Shown in pieces: positions 1 to 7,026 of a stretch of 62,813 nt of DNA (the stretch's first letter is position 1; each line of letters begins with the position of its first letter). The translations under genes were made by a program, and so were the position numbers. The notes beneath the pieces were generated by a model, which saw only the letters and a program-made list of their open reading frames with translations, was not told where the DNA came from and ran no database searches. Source of the DNA: Bacteroidales bacterium (GTDB taxonomy: Bacteria; Bacteroidota; Bacteroidia; Bacteroidales; BM520); the NCBI GenBank assembly GCA_031276035.1, contig JAISNV010000025.1, positions 1 to 62,813 of the forward strand. The letters run 5' to 3'.

Positions 1-46
1 CTGCGCCGATGGTACTGCGATAGTGGGAGAGTAGGTAGTTGCCACT
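1..46 (+). rRNA. rrf: 5S ribosomal RNA, 3' end (partial)
   Basis: The first 46 bases match the conserved 3' part of bacterial 5S rRNA: CTGCGCCGATGGTACTGCG, then the helix strand GGGAGAGTAGGTAGTTGCCAC. The 5' two thirds lie outside the window, so an rRNA operon very probably ends here. A strong intrinsic terminator follows directly. The exact 3' end is uncertain by a few bases. Confidence 0.93.
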
Positions 47-53
47 TTTTTAT

Positions 54-91
54 ATAGCCCGGGATGTTAGACGTTCCGGGCTATTTTTTTG
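54..91 (+). terminator. Intrinsic terminator of the rRNA operon
   Basis: ATAGCCCGG (54-62) pairs with CCGGGCTAT (76-84). Extra G-U and A-U pairs extend the stem toward the loop, and a run of seven T follows. It sits immediately after the 5S 3' end. Confidence 0.92.
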
Positions 92-158
92 TATCCAAAT
101 AAAGCTGTTATGGGTCAAAAGTTATTGTAAAAAAATCAGGAATATTTTATTTTTTAAA

Positions 159-839
159 TTATAGATCCTTTATTTTTAACGGATTGTATGATATTCCATC
201 ATCATATACATCGCTCCCGTCAATTTTCTTTATATATTTTATTACTCTAATAGTTAGCGGAAGAATTAATATTTCATATAAAGATTTCAAGGCGATTTGA
301 ATCAATATTAGATTTATTAAATCGGAAAAACGAATTAGTCCAATAAATGCTATCGGAAAAAAGATAATAGAGTCTATAGTTTCCCCGAAGATTGTAGATA
401 CAATTGCTCTTAATGAGAAGCGTTTACCTTTACTTTTTATTTTCATTCGACTCATTATATATGAGTTAACAAACGAACCGCAGATGAATGCCAATAAACT
501 TGCAATTGTAATTCTAGGTACTAATCCGAAAATATAATTAAAATGTTCGCCGCCTTCCCAATAAGTTGCCGCCGGAATAAATGTTGCAATTTGTCCCATT
601 GCAGCAACAAAAAAATTCATTATAAATCCTGTCCAAATAATAAGACGAGCTTTTTTAAATCCCCATATTTCGGTAATACAATCATTGATTATATAAGAAA
701 TAGGGAATACAAGTAAACCTGCCGTTATTGAAAGCGGACCCACTTGTATTAATTTTGTTTCTAGAAGGTTAGCTGTTATTAAACAAACATTAAAAATAAT
801 ACCCATTATCATATAGGGTACAGAAACTTTTTCTTTCAT
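159..839 (-). CDS. yhhQ: Queuosine precursor transporter (YhhQ/VUT family)
   Basis: This 226-residue integral membrane protein probably imports a queuosine precursor such as preQ0 or preQ1 for tRNA modification; that role is family knowledge. Six or so hydrophobic segments cover most of it. Family marks include NLLETKLIQVGPLSITAGLLVFPISY cut into its parts: an N-terminal NLLETK, then a FPISYIINDCITEIWG segment and later FGETIDSIIFFPIAF. Length is normal. The gene stands alone, divergent from the glycosyltransferase, with its own TAnnTTTG box. No preQ1 riboswitch is apparent in its short leader. Confidence 0.9.
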   Translation of the reverse strand: MKEKVSVPYMIMGIIFNVCLITANLLETKLIQVGPLSITAGLLVFPISYIINDCITEIWGFKKARLIIWTGFIMNFFVAAMGQIATFIPAATYWEGGEHFNYIFGLVPRITIASLLAFICGSFVNSYIMSRMKIKSKGKRFSLRAIVSTIFGETIDSIIFFPIAFIGLIRFSDLINLILIQIALKSLYEILILPLTIRVIKYIKKIDGSDVYDDGISYNPLKIKDL

Positions 840-879
840 AAATCTTGTTTTTTAAGTGGTTTTCAAGTACACTGATTTG

Positions 880-887
880 CAAAAGTA
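880..887 (-). promoter_or_regulatory. -7 box for yhhQ
   Basis: TACTTTTG on the minus strand matches the Bacteroidota -7 element TAnnTTTG. It lies about 41 bases upstream of the ATG at 839. Confidence 0.6.
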
Positions 888-1011
888 GTGAAAATTTAAA
901 AATTATGAATATTATTAATGATAAAATCATTAAGCGGAATAATACCCTAATACTATTGCCGAGCTATTTATATAGGAATACTTATACAATTAATTTTTAA
1001 ATTATTTTATC

Positions 1012-1019
1012 TATCTTTG
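1012..1019 (+). promoter_or_regulatory. -7 box for the GT2 gene
   Basis: TATCTTTG is a perfect TAnnTTTG box 18 bases before the ATG at 1038. It overlaps the in-frame TTG at 1017, so translation cannot realistically begin there. Confidence 0.75.
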
Positions 1020-1037
1020 TGGATAATATTTATTTCT

Positions 1038-2000
1038 ATGACATCAGTTATACCTGAATTATCAGTAGTAGTTTCCGTTTATAACGAAGAAGAAATTCTT
1101 AATGAGTTCTATACTATTCTTAAATCGGAAATAGAAAATTTGAAAATTACTTATGAGATTATTTTTGTAAATGACGGAAGTATTGATAGTAGCATTGATA
1201 TTTTAAAAAAACTATCCGATAGTGATAAAAAATTGAAAGTAATTGATTTTTCCAGAAATTTCGGACATGAGGCTGCTATGATTGCAGGAATAGATTATTG
1301 TACAGGAAATTATGTAATTTGTATGGATTCCGATTTACAGCACCCACCTCGTTTAATAGCTGAGATGTTGAGTAAAGCGAATGAAGGTTACGATATTATT
1401 AATATGGTTAGATTAGAAAGAAAAGATGGAGGATTATTAAAAAAAATAACTTCAAAAATCTTTTATAAATTATTAAATAATATGGCTTCTGTTAGATTTG
1501 AAGAAAATGCTTCGGATTTCTTTTTGATATCGAAAAAAGTTGCCAATATTCTTAGAACTCAATATAGAGAGCGAACGAGATTTTTAAGAGGTATAATTCA
1601 AATTGTCGGATTTAATAAAACAAATATTGAATTTGTTGCGGAAGAGCGTAAAGCAGGAAAAAGTAAATATAATTTTTTGAAATTATTGCGACTTTCTTTT
1701 ACAGCCGTATCTTCATTTTCTAAAATGCCCTTGCAATTGGGGATTGTAGCAGGAATAATATTTTTAGTATTGAGTCTTGTACTTCTTATTTATTCTATAA
1801 TAATGTGGAGCATGCATAAAACTATACCGGGATATACTACTTTAATAGTTTTTTTAAGTGCTTTTGCAGGAATTCAACTTTTTATTACAGGACTCATCGG
1901 CCAATATATTGGTTATATGTTTGATGAAATTAAGAGAAGACCTATTTATAGCATTGGTAATACAATCAATATTGAAAGTAATAATTCGGAAATTGAATAA
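1038..2000 (+). CDS. Family 2 glycosyltransferase, polyprenyl-phosphate type (GtrB/DPM1-like)
   Basis: The 320-residue protein has an N-terminal GT-A domain (about 1-225) with SVYNEEE, VNDGSIDSS and the metal/nucleotide-binding DSDLQHPP. Two C-terminal membrane helices follow (about 232-255 and 267-292). This is the layout of enzymes that move a sugar from a nucleotide to undecaprenyl phosphate for envelope glycosylation. The sugar cannot be told from sequence. I chose ATG 1038 rather than the upstream TTG at 1017 because that TTG lies inside the -7 box. The gene is monocistronic and convergent with the peptidase gene, sharing a bidirectional terminator. Confidence 0.9.
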   Translation: MTSVIPELSVVVSVYNEEEILNEFYTILKSEIENLKITYEIIFVNDGSIDSSIDILKKLSDSDKKLKVIDFSRNFGHEAAMIAGIDYCTGNYVICMDSDLQHPPRLIAEMLSKANEGYDIINMVRLERKDGGLLKKITSKIFYKLLNNMASVRFEENASDFFLISKKVANILRTQYRERTRFLRGIIQIVGFNKTNIEFVAEERKAGKSKYNFLKLLRLSFTAVSSFSKMPLQLGIVAGIIFLVLSLVLLIYSIIMWSMHKTIPGYTTLIVFLSAFAGIQLFITGLIGQYIGYMFDEIKRRPIYSIGNTINIESNNSEIE

Positions 2001-2014
2001 AAATTATTATATAA

Positions 2015-2050
2015 AAAAAGAGGTAATCATTAATATAATTACCTCTTTTT
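2015..2050. terminator. Bidirectional intrinsic terminator
   Basis: AAAAAGAGGTAAT pairs with ATTACCTCTTTTT across a short AT loop. A-runs and T-runs on the two sides let it stop transcripts from both convergent genes. Confidence 0.88.
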
Positions 2051-2070
2051 TATTAAGGAATCTTTCCCTG

Positions 2071-3261
2071 TTATATATCTAATTTCTTTCTGATATCTTT
2101 TGGTACTGAATTTTTGTTGACCATTATTGAAATAGTATTCATTTTTACATAAGGAACGGAAACATAGAAATATCCATCGTATTTTCCAGATTTTGTTCCC
2201 CATGAATTTTTAACTTTATAGAATTTATTTCCTCTTTGATCTTTATAAATTCCGCATAAAACCATTCCGTGATCATCTGTAGTTGTCCAATCATCGAAAC
2301 CTTGTTGACGAGTTTCTTGATCGACATCTTTTTCAATAACTTTGCCGTCGAAAGCATATAAATCAGGAGTTTTGGTACTGCCTGTCCAATGTTCCGCATC
2401 AGAACCGGAGGTAGATTCGATTACTCTGTCCGGCATAATTGCAACACCGTTTTTCCAGGAAAAGCCTTTGTCGCTAACATCGGCCGCCCAAGCAACAGTA
2501 TATCCGTTTTCTAAAGCATTGTCGATCATGCGAACCATTTCATCCAACTGAACATTATAAATACTGCCGTTCAACCAATTGTCAGGTAATTCAAAAACAA
2601 ATTGAGTGTAAAAAGGATGGTGTGTCCATGATGTAATATTAACATAATCCTCTAAATTTATTTTAAGAGATTTTGCAAATGATTCAGGAGTATATTTAAT
2701 ACCTTCGTAAATAAATTCCTGAGGAGGCGCTGCGAAATATGCATTTAATACACCATCATATGCATTTCTCCAATTATCCGATAATTTTCTGTTTGAATTT
2801 TTTATAACTCCGTCAAGTAAACCCTTTGTTATAGACATAAGTTCACCGTGAATGAAAAGAGTGTCCGGATTAACTAATCCAGTATATGCACTTTCAGGCA
2901 TTAAACCGTATTTTTCCCAAGTCCAAGAAATATCATGAAATAACCCGCCCGGACTATAATTACATGTTCCGTGATAACGAACATATTTGTCGGCTTTTCC
3001 TTGATATGTTTTGTAAACAATAAAACCTTCCGATAAATCATATTCTTTGCCTGTAGTTCTGAGTAGTTCCGCTTCCAAAAATCCTAATGCCGAATACGAC
3101 CAGCATGTACTGGATCTGTGTTGGTCTTTCACGGACGTTACCGGAACTTCTTTAATCATTTCAAAAATATAAGCTTCTTCCTGTTGTTTTTCGGGTTCTT
3201 GTGCAAATGAAAAGTTTAATAATAAAATTGCACATGAAATTGATAATAAAAATTTTTTCAT
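2071..3261 (-). CDS. Secreted C1B cysteine peptidase (bleomycin hydrolase/PepC-like)
   Basis: This 396-residue papain-fold aminopeptidase-type protein has a Sec signal peptide (about 1-20, ending FSFAQ), so it works in the periplasm or outside. Bleomycin hydrolases of other phyla are cytoplasmic. The triad is visible: Cys53 in DQHRSSTCWSYSA, His331 in DDHGMVLCG and Asn352 in VKNSWG. It lies 32 bases downstream of yqeY on the same strand and is probably cotranscribed from the yqeY promoter. It is shorter than cytoplasmic PepC (about 450 residues). Its substrate is unknown. Confidence 0.9.
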   Translation of the reverse strand: MKKFLLSISCAILLLNFSFAQEPEKQQEEAYIFEMIKEVPVTSVKDQHRSSTCWSYSALGFLEAELLRTTGKEYDLSEGFIVYKTYQGKADKYVRYHGTCNYSPGGLFHDISWTWEKYGLMPESAYTGLVNPDTLFIHGELMSITKGLLDGVIKNSNRKLSDNWRNAYDGVLNAYFAAPPQEFIYEGIKYTPESFAKSLKINLEDYVNITSWTHHPFYTQFVFELPDNWLNGSIYNVQLDEMVRMIDNALENGYTVAWAADVSDKGFSWKNGVAIMPDRVIESTSGSDAEHWTGSTKTPDLYAFDGKVIEKDVDQETRQQGFDDWTTTDDHGMVLCGIYKDQRGNKFYKVKNSWGTKSGKYDGYFYVSVPYVKMNTISIMVNKNSVPKDIRKKLDI

Positions 3262-3293
3262 GTTTTAGATTAATTAATTTAATTTGTTATGAC

Positions 3294-3743
3294 TTAATTG
3301 TTTAGTAATTCTTTTACAATATTTGCAATAGTTTTATTTTCCGTTTTACCTGCTAATTCCTTAGAAGCTAATCCTATTACTTTTCCCATTTCTTTTATAC
3401 TCGTAGCTCCGCTTTCAGAAATAATTCTTTTGATAATTTGCTTTACTTCGTCTTCAGATATTTGTTCGGGTAAAAAAGTTTCAATAACAGAAACTTGATT
3501 CATTTCCTCATTATATAAATCATCTCTATTTTGTGATTTATAAATATCGGCAGCTTCTTTTCTTTGTTTAATCAATCTTTGTAATAAACTGATCTCCACT
3601 TCAGGAGTAACTGCATTTCCGCTTTTGTCGGTTTTTAATAATAATATTGCAGCTTTAATAGCTCTTAAAGCCGTAAGCTTGTCGGTATCTTTTGCAAGCA
3701 TAGCTTGCTTAATTTCGGCATTTATTTTATCTTCTAATGTCAT
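3294..3743 (-). CDS. yqeY: GatB/YqeY domain-containing protein
   Basis: This 149-residue protein is a full-length YqeY. It resembles the C-terminal tail domain of the amidotransferase subunit GatB and may bind tRNA; the physiological role is not settled. Typical segments are KINAEIKQAMLAKD, LTALRAIKAAI, RLIKQRKEAADIYKSQ and a C-terminal GKVIGLASKELAGKTENKTI. It is first in a probable two-gene unit with the C1B peptidase. Confidence 0.93.
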   Translation of the reverse strand: MTLEDKINAEIKQAMLAKDTDKLTALRAIKAAILLLKTDKSGNAVTPEVEISLLQRLIKQRKEAADIYKSQNRDDLYNEEMNQVSVIETFLPEQISEDEVKQIIKRIISESGATSIKEMGKVIGLASKELAGKTENKTIANIVKELLNN

Positions 3744-3761
3744 AAAGCAAAATTTTTATTG

Positions 3762-3769
3762 CAAAGATA
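3762..3769 (-). promoter_or_regulatory. -7 box for yqeY
   Basis: TATCTTTG on the minus strand, 18 bases upstream of the yqeY ATG at 3743. Confidence 0.75.
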
Positions 3770-3881
3770 ATAAATTGTTAAGAGTTGAAAAATTAAAAAT
3801 TATAAAATTAAGAGTGAAAAAATTGATAAATAGATAGAATGTCTATTTTTTCGTATTATAATGTCTTTCGTGCATTTTCCT

Positions 3882-3889
3882 TATCTTTG
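3882..3889 (+). promoter_or_regulatory. -7 box for the DUF2027-Smr gene
   Basis: TATCTTTG followed by CAAT, 21 bases before the ATG at 3911. Confidence 0.75.
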
Positions 3890-3910
3890 CAATTAAATTC
3901 AAAATAAACT

Positions 3911-5041
3911 ATGAAATTTCAAGTAGGAGATAAAGTAAAATTTTTAAATAAAGTTGGTGGTGGGTACGTTACAAAGGTTCTTGCAAATGGAATGGTCAAA
4001 GTAGCGGTTGAAGATGGTTTCGAATATCCTATTATGGAGAAGGAACTGATTTTAATTAATCCGCAAAATAGTCTGGAAAGATATTTTGATGAAGATTTTA
4101 ATGTTCCGGTTAATGAGAGGAAAGCACGATCCGAAGATTATCAACTTCATCAGGAAATTGAAAAAAGAAAAAAAGATATTGAGGAAAAGGAAGCTAAAGA
4201 AAGAAAATTAATTGATAATCCGGATGGAGAATTTATTGATAAAGGAATTATACTTGCTTTTATCCCTAAGAATCAGGATGAACTCATAAAAGGCGAGCTT
4301 TCTATTTCAATTTTAAATTACACTGAATATACGGTAATATTTAATTTCTATCTGAAAAGTTCGTTGAAAGATTACTCTAGTTCCGGCATATTACAAGTTC
4401 AACCATTTTCAAAATATGATTTGGGAGTAGGAAAACGCGAAGATTTAAATCGTTGGATGAAAGGAATCTTTCAAGCGCTCTTCGTTACTTCGCAAACTAA
4501 GCAGGTTCCAAATCCGATTCATACGGAAATTAATTTAAAACCTTCATATTTTGATATTATCGAAAATTATCGAACTTCAAACATTATCTATGAAAAAGCT
4601 TTTATGATAATGCTTAACGATTTATTTTATCATGAAAAAATCAATGTCCCTAAAGATGAGAAGAATAAGGATGTTTTAATCAGTGAAGAAAAAGCAAAGC
4701 AATCTGCTCCGGTTATTCCGACACAATTAATCGACAGGCATAAAATTGATAAAGGAAAAGCGGAAGTTGATTTGCATGTTTCTGCTTTGCGCGACGATTA
4801 TTCTACATTAAAAAATGCTGAAATATTAACTATTCAAAAAGAGTATTTTTTAGCTGCTCTCGAAAGCGGATTAACAAATCATTATCGGGAAATCGTTTTT
4901 ATACATGGTATTGGAAATGGTGTTCTCAGGGAAGCTATAATCAAGTTATTAAATGACCAGTATGAAGATTTATCCTATTATGATGCTCCTTTTAAAAAAT
5001 ATGGTTACGGTGCAATTGTTGTTGAATTGATTGAGAGTTGA
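3911..5041 (+). CDS. DUF2027 and Smr (MutS2-type) domain protein
   Basis: The 376-residue protein has three parts. An N-terminal KOW/DUF2027-like segment (about 1-60) contains FQVGDKVKFLNKVGGGYVTKV. A middle domain (about 110-260) reads as a beta-rich structure. A C-terminal Smr domain (about 290-375) has the signature DLHVSAL and the FIHGIGNGVLREAI loop. Smr domains bind or nick nucleic acids; in other proteins they act on branched DNA or collided ribosomes. This combination is common in Bacteroidota but its function is not established. Monocistronic. Confidence 0.88.
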   Translation: MKFQVGDKVKFLNKVGGGYVTKVLANGMVKVAVEDGFEYPIMEKELILINPQNSLERYFDEDFNVPVNERKARSEDYQLHQEIEKRKKDIEEKEAKERKLIDNPDGEFIDKGIILAFIPKNQDELIKGELSISILNYTEYTVIFNFYLKSSLKDYSSSGILQVQPFSKYDLGVGKREDLNRWMKGIFQALFVTSQTKQVPNPIHTEINLKPSYFDIIENYRTSNIIYEKAFMIMLNDLFYHEKINVPKDEKNKDVLISEEKAKQSAPVIPTQLIDRHKIDKGKAEVDLHVSALRDDYSTLKNAEILTIQKEYFLAALESGLTNHYREIVFIHGIGNGVLREAIIKLLNDQYEDLSYYDAPFKKYGYGAIVVELIES

Positions 5042-5105
5042 TTAGATATGAATTATAAGATATAAAATTTGTTATAGATTGTGATGTTGAAGTTTTAAAA
5101 TTTAT

Positions 5106-5143
5106 AAAAAAAAAATGCCGAAAACTTTTCGGCATTTTTTTTT
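5106..5143. terminator. Bidirectional terminator between the Smr gene and rnpB
   Basis: ATGCCGAAAA and TTTTCGGCAT form a stem at 5115-5135, flanked by a run of A on the left and nine T on the right. It serves both the plus-strand Smr gene and the minus-strand RNase P RNA. Confidence 0.9.
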
Positions 5144-5490
5144 GACGGCTCTATAAGCGGGATTCTGTCGCGTCCTATCATTAATCTAGGATGTAAGTCG
5201 CCTTACACCTCAATCTGCCTACCCCCCGGAATCGAGCGAGCAACTCTTATCTGAAATTAGAACTCCGGTATATTTGGCATTTCAACCCATAAGGTTTACC
5301 CCAACAGCATGTTGCCACACTGCCGCGTGAGCTCTTACCTCACGTTTTCACCCTTACCGTTGCCGGCGGTTATTTTCTGTGGCACTATCTGTATTCGCTT
5401 TCACGAACCCTTCCCGTTAGGAAGTATGGCGCTCTATGTTGTCCCGACTTTCCTCTCCGGCACCAGCCGCAGCGATAGAACAAGCCGTTT
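5144..5490 (-). ncRNA. rnpB: RNase P RNA (bacterial class A)
   Basis: Read on the minus strand, the segment carries the universally conserved RNase P pieces in order: GAGGAAAGTCGGGAC, CCACAGAAA, GGGTGAAA, GGTAAGAGCTCAC, and near the 3' end GACAGAATCCCGCTTATAGA. The outer P1 helix closes with ACGGCT (5488-5483) against AGCCGT (5150-5145), which fixes both ends. The RNA is the catalytic subunit that trims tRNA 5' leaders. A TACCTTTG box lies upstream and a terminator directly downstream. An open frame of 103 codons on the opposite strand here is a by-product. Confidence 0.96.
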
Positions 5491-5496
5491 TCGTTG

Positions 5497-5504
5497 CAAA
5501 GGTA
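5497..5504 (-). promoter_or_regulatory. -7 box for rnpB
   Basis: TACCTTTG on the minus strand. It places the start of transcription near 5490, which agrees with the P1 helix. Confidence 0.75.
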
Positions 5505-5591
5505 CGAAGAAATTAAAAATGGGGAATGCTTTTAATATAAATAATATTATATCGAGTATTTTAATTAATTTCATTATTATATTAAAATACT

Positions 5592-5599
5592 TATTTTTG
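5592..5599 (+). promoter_or_regulatory. -7 box for the nitroreductase gene
   Basis: TATTTTTG followed by CACAAC, 25 bases before the ATG at 5624. Confidence 0.7.
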
Positions 5600-5623
5600 C
5601 ACAACATTAAATCAATATAAACT

Positions 5624-6433
5624 ATGTCTATAATCGAAAATATTAAAAAACGTACTTCCATAAGGACCTACAAGGGTGAACCATTGAAAGAAAATGATAA
5701 AAACCGTATTCTTCAATATGTTAATAATTTAGAACAACCGCTCGGCGGGAAAGCACGTATTGAGCTTGTATCTAAACAATTGGGTGGCAATAAATCAATA
5801 AAGTTAGGTACTTATGGTGTTATTTCAGGAGCTAATGACTATCTGTTATTAGTTTATGAGGATGGAGTTCTGGCAAAAGAAAATTCTGGATACATGTTTG
5901 AGCAAGTCGTTTTGTTTTGTACATCTTTAGGATTAGGAACTTGTTGGCTAGGCGGAACACTTAAAAGAAGTGATTTCAAAAAGGAAATAAATATAAATGA
6001 AAGTGAAAAACTTTCTATTGTTTCGCCTGTAGGATATCCTGCTGATAAAAGATCTTTTATTGAAAAACTAATGAGGTCTGGAGCAAACAGTGCAAATCGA
6101 AAACCTTTTGAAACTCTCTTTTTTGAAAATGATTTTCAAACACCATTGACTGAAAAAACTTCAAGGAAATATTTCACTCCGCTTGAAATGGTTCGGCTTG
6201 CACCATCGGCGAGCAATAGTCAACCTTGGCGAATTATACTTAAGGATAATGAACTTCATTTTTATAATTCAAATTCGGGAATGTTTTCTGAAAATGATAT
6301 GGGAATCGCTTTATGCCATTTCAATGAAACATGTAAAGAATTGAAGATTGGTGGAAAATTTGAAATACTCCCTAAAAATGAAATTCCTCAAAAAGAAAAG
6401 ATGAAATACGTCATTTCTTGGATATCCGAATAA
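5624..6433 (+). CDS. Nitroreductase-fold protein (TM1586 type)
   Basis: This 269-residue protein belongs to the nitroreductase family variant in which two nitroreductase-like halves lie in one chain. It opens with IIENIKKRTSIRTYKGEPL. The FMN-site segment GLGTCWLGGTLKRSDF lies near 107, and a second repeat has RLAPSASNSQPWR near 190. It probably binds FMN and reduces an unknown substrate with NAD(P)H. Length is typical. It stands alone in its own unit. Confidence 0.87.
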   Translation: MSIIENIKKRTSIRTYKGEPLKENDKNRILQYVNNLEQPLGGKARIELVSKQLGGNKSIKLGTYGVISGANDYLLLVYEDGVLAKENSGYMFEQVVLFCTSLGLGTCWLGGTLKRSDFKKEININESEKLSIVSPVGYPADKRSFIEKLMRSGANSANRKPFETLFFENDFQTPLTEKTSRKYFTPLEMVRLAPSASNSQPWRIILKDNELHFYNSNSGMFSENDMGIALCHFNETCKELKIGGKFEILPKNEIPQKEKMKYVISWISE

Positions 6434-6503
6434 TGTAAACTCTGTTTGTCGAATAATTTTATTCGTTTGTCGATTTTTCCTTTTTCAGTTTATAAGAAGT
6501 ATT

Positions 6504-6511
6504 TACTTTTG
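6504..6511 (+). promoter_or_regulatory. -7 box for the T9SS-sorted protein gene
   Basis: TACTTTTG, 17 bases before the ATG at 6529. Confidence 0.65.
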
Positions 6512-6528
6512 GTTGAATTTTTTTAAAT

Positions 6529-7026
6529 ATGAGAAAGAAAAATCTAAGGTATATTATACTCTCTTGTTTGATAATGCTTATCGGACTATCTCAAGTCTCG
6601 GCACAACAAACGGAATTGACTGTAGTTTATAATTCAGGAATAGAAGAAATATTTATCGTAAATGAAGACGGTAAGTTATATTTTGATGTTGATAAACTTT
6701 TTATTCTTGATAATTCGGCAACCGTAAGGGATATATACCTATCCGATATTAGAAAAATTTTAGTTGCAAATTATGCCGGAATTTCAGATTTGAATACTTC
6801 TGATTCAGATTTTTATATAATATATCCGAATCCTGTACAAGATTATGTTAATATTAAGAGTATTAATATTAATGAGAAACTACAAGTTACGGTTTACTCT
6901 ATAAACGGAAAAGTTTTATTAGAAGGAAAATATTTTAGCGATAATAAAATTGATTTATCGTTCTTAAAAACTGGAATGTATTTTATAAAAGTTAATGATC
7001 AAACTTTAAAATTAAGTAAGTTATGA
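6529..7026 (+). CDS. Small secreted protein with T9SS type A sorting domain
   Basis: The 165-residue protein has a signal peptide (about 1-25, ending VSAQ) and a C-terminal type A sorting domain (about 92-165). The domain opens with YPNPVQDYVNI and ends with LKTGMYFIKVNDQTLKLSKL, which directs export by the type IX secretion system and usually surface attachment. Between them is only a short segment with DIYLSDIRKILVAN, a strand motif common at the start of Bacteroidota surface proteins. No enzymatic domain is seen. Its stop overlaps the start of the next gene in ATGA, so the pair is translationally coupled. Confidence 0.85.
   Translation: MRKKNLRYIILSCLIMLIGLSQVSAQQTELTVVYNSGIEEIFIVNEDGKLYFDVDKLFILDNSATVRDIYLSDIRKILVANYAGISDLNTSDSDFYIIYPNPVQDYVNIKSININEKLQVTVYSINGKVLLEGKYFSDNKIDLSFLKTGMYFIKVNDQTLKLSKL

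Noticed and set aside
840..1000. preQ1 riboswitch upstream of yhhQ.
   Set aside because: The leader after the -7 box is only about 35 bases and lacks the C-rich loop and A-rich tail.
1017..1037. In-frame TTG start seven codons upstream of the GT2 ATG.
   Set aside because: It overlaps the TATCTTTG -7 box; ATG 1038 gives the normal N-terminus.
5309..5661. Open frames of 103 codons (plus) and 75 codons (minus) over 5.3-5.7 kb.
   Set aside because: They overlap RNase P RNA and the nitroreductase promoter, and the residues have no protein-like pattern.
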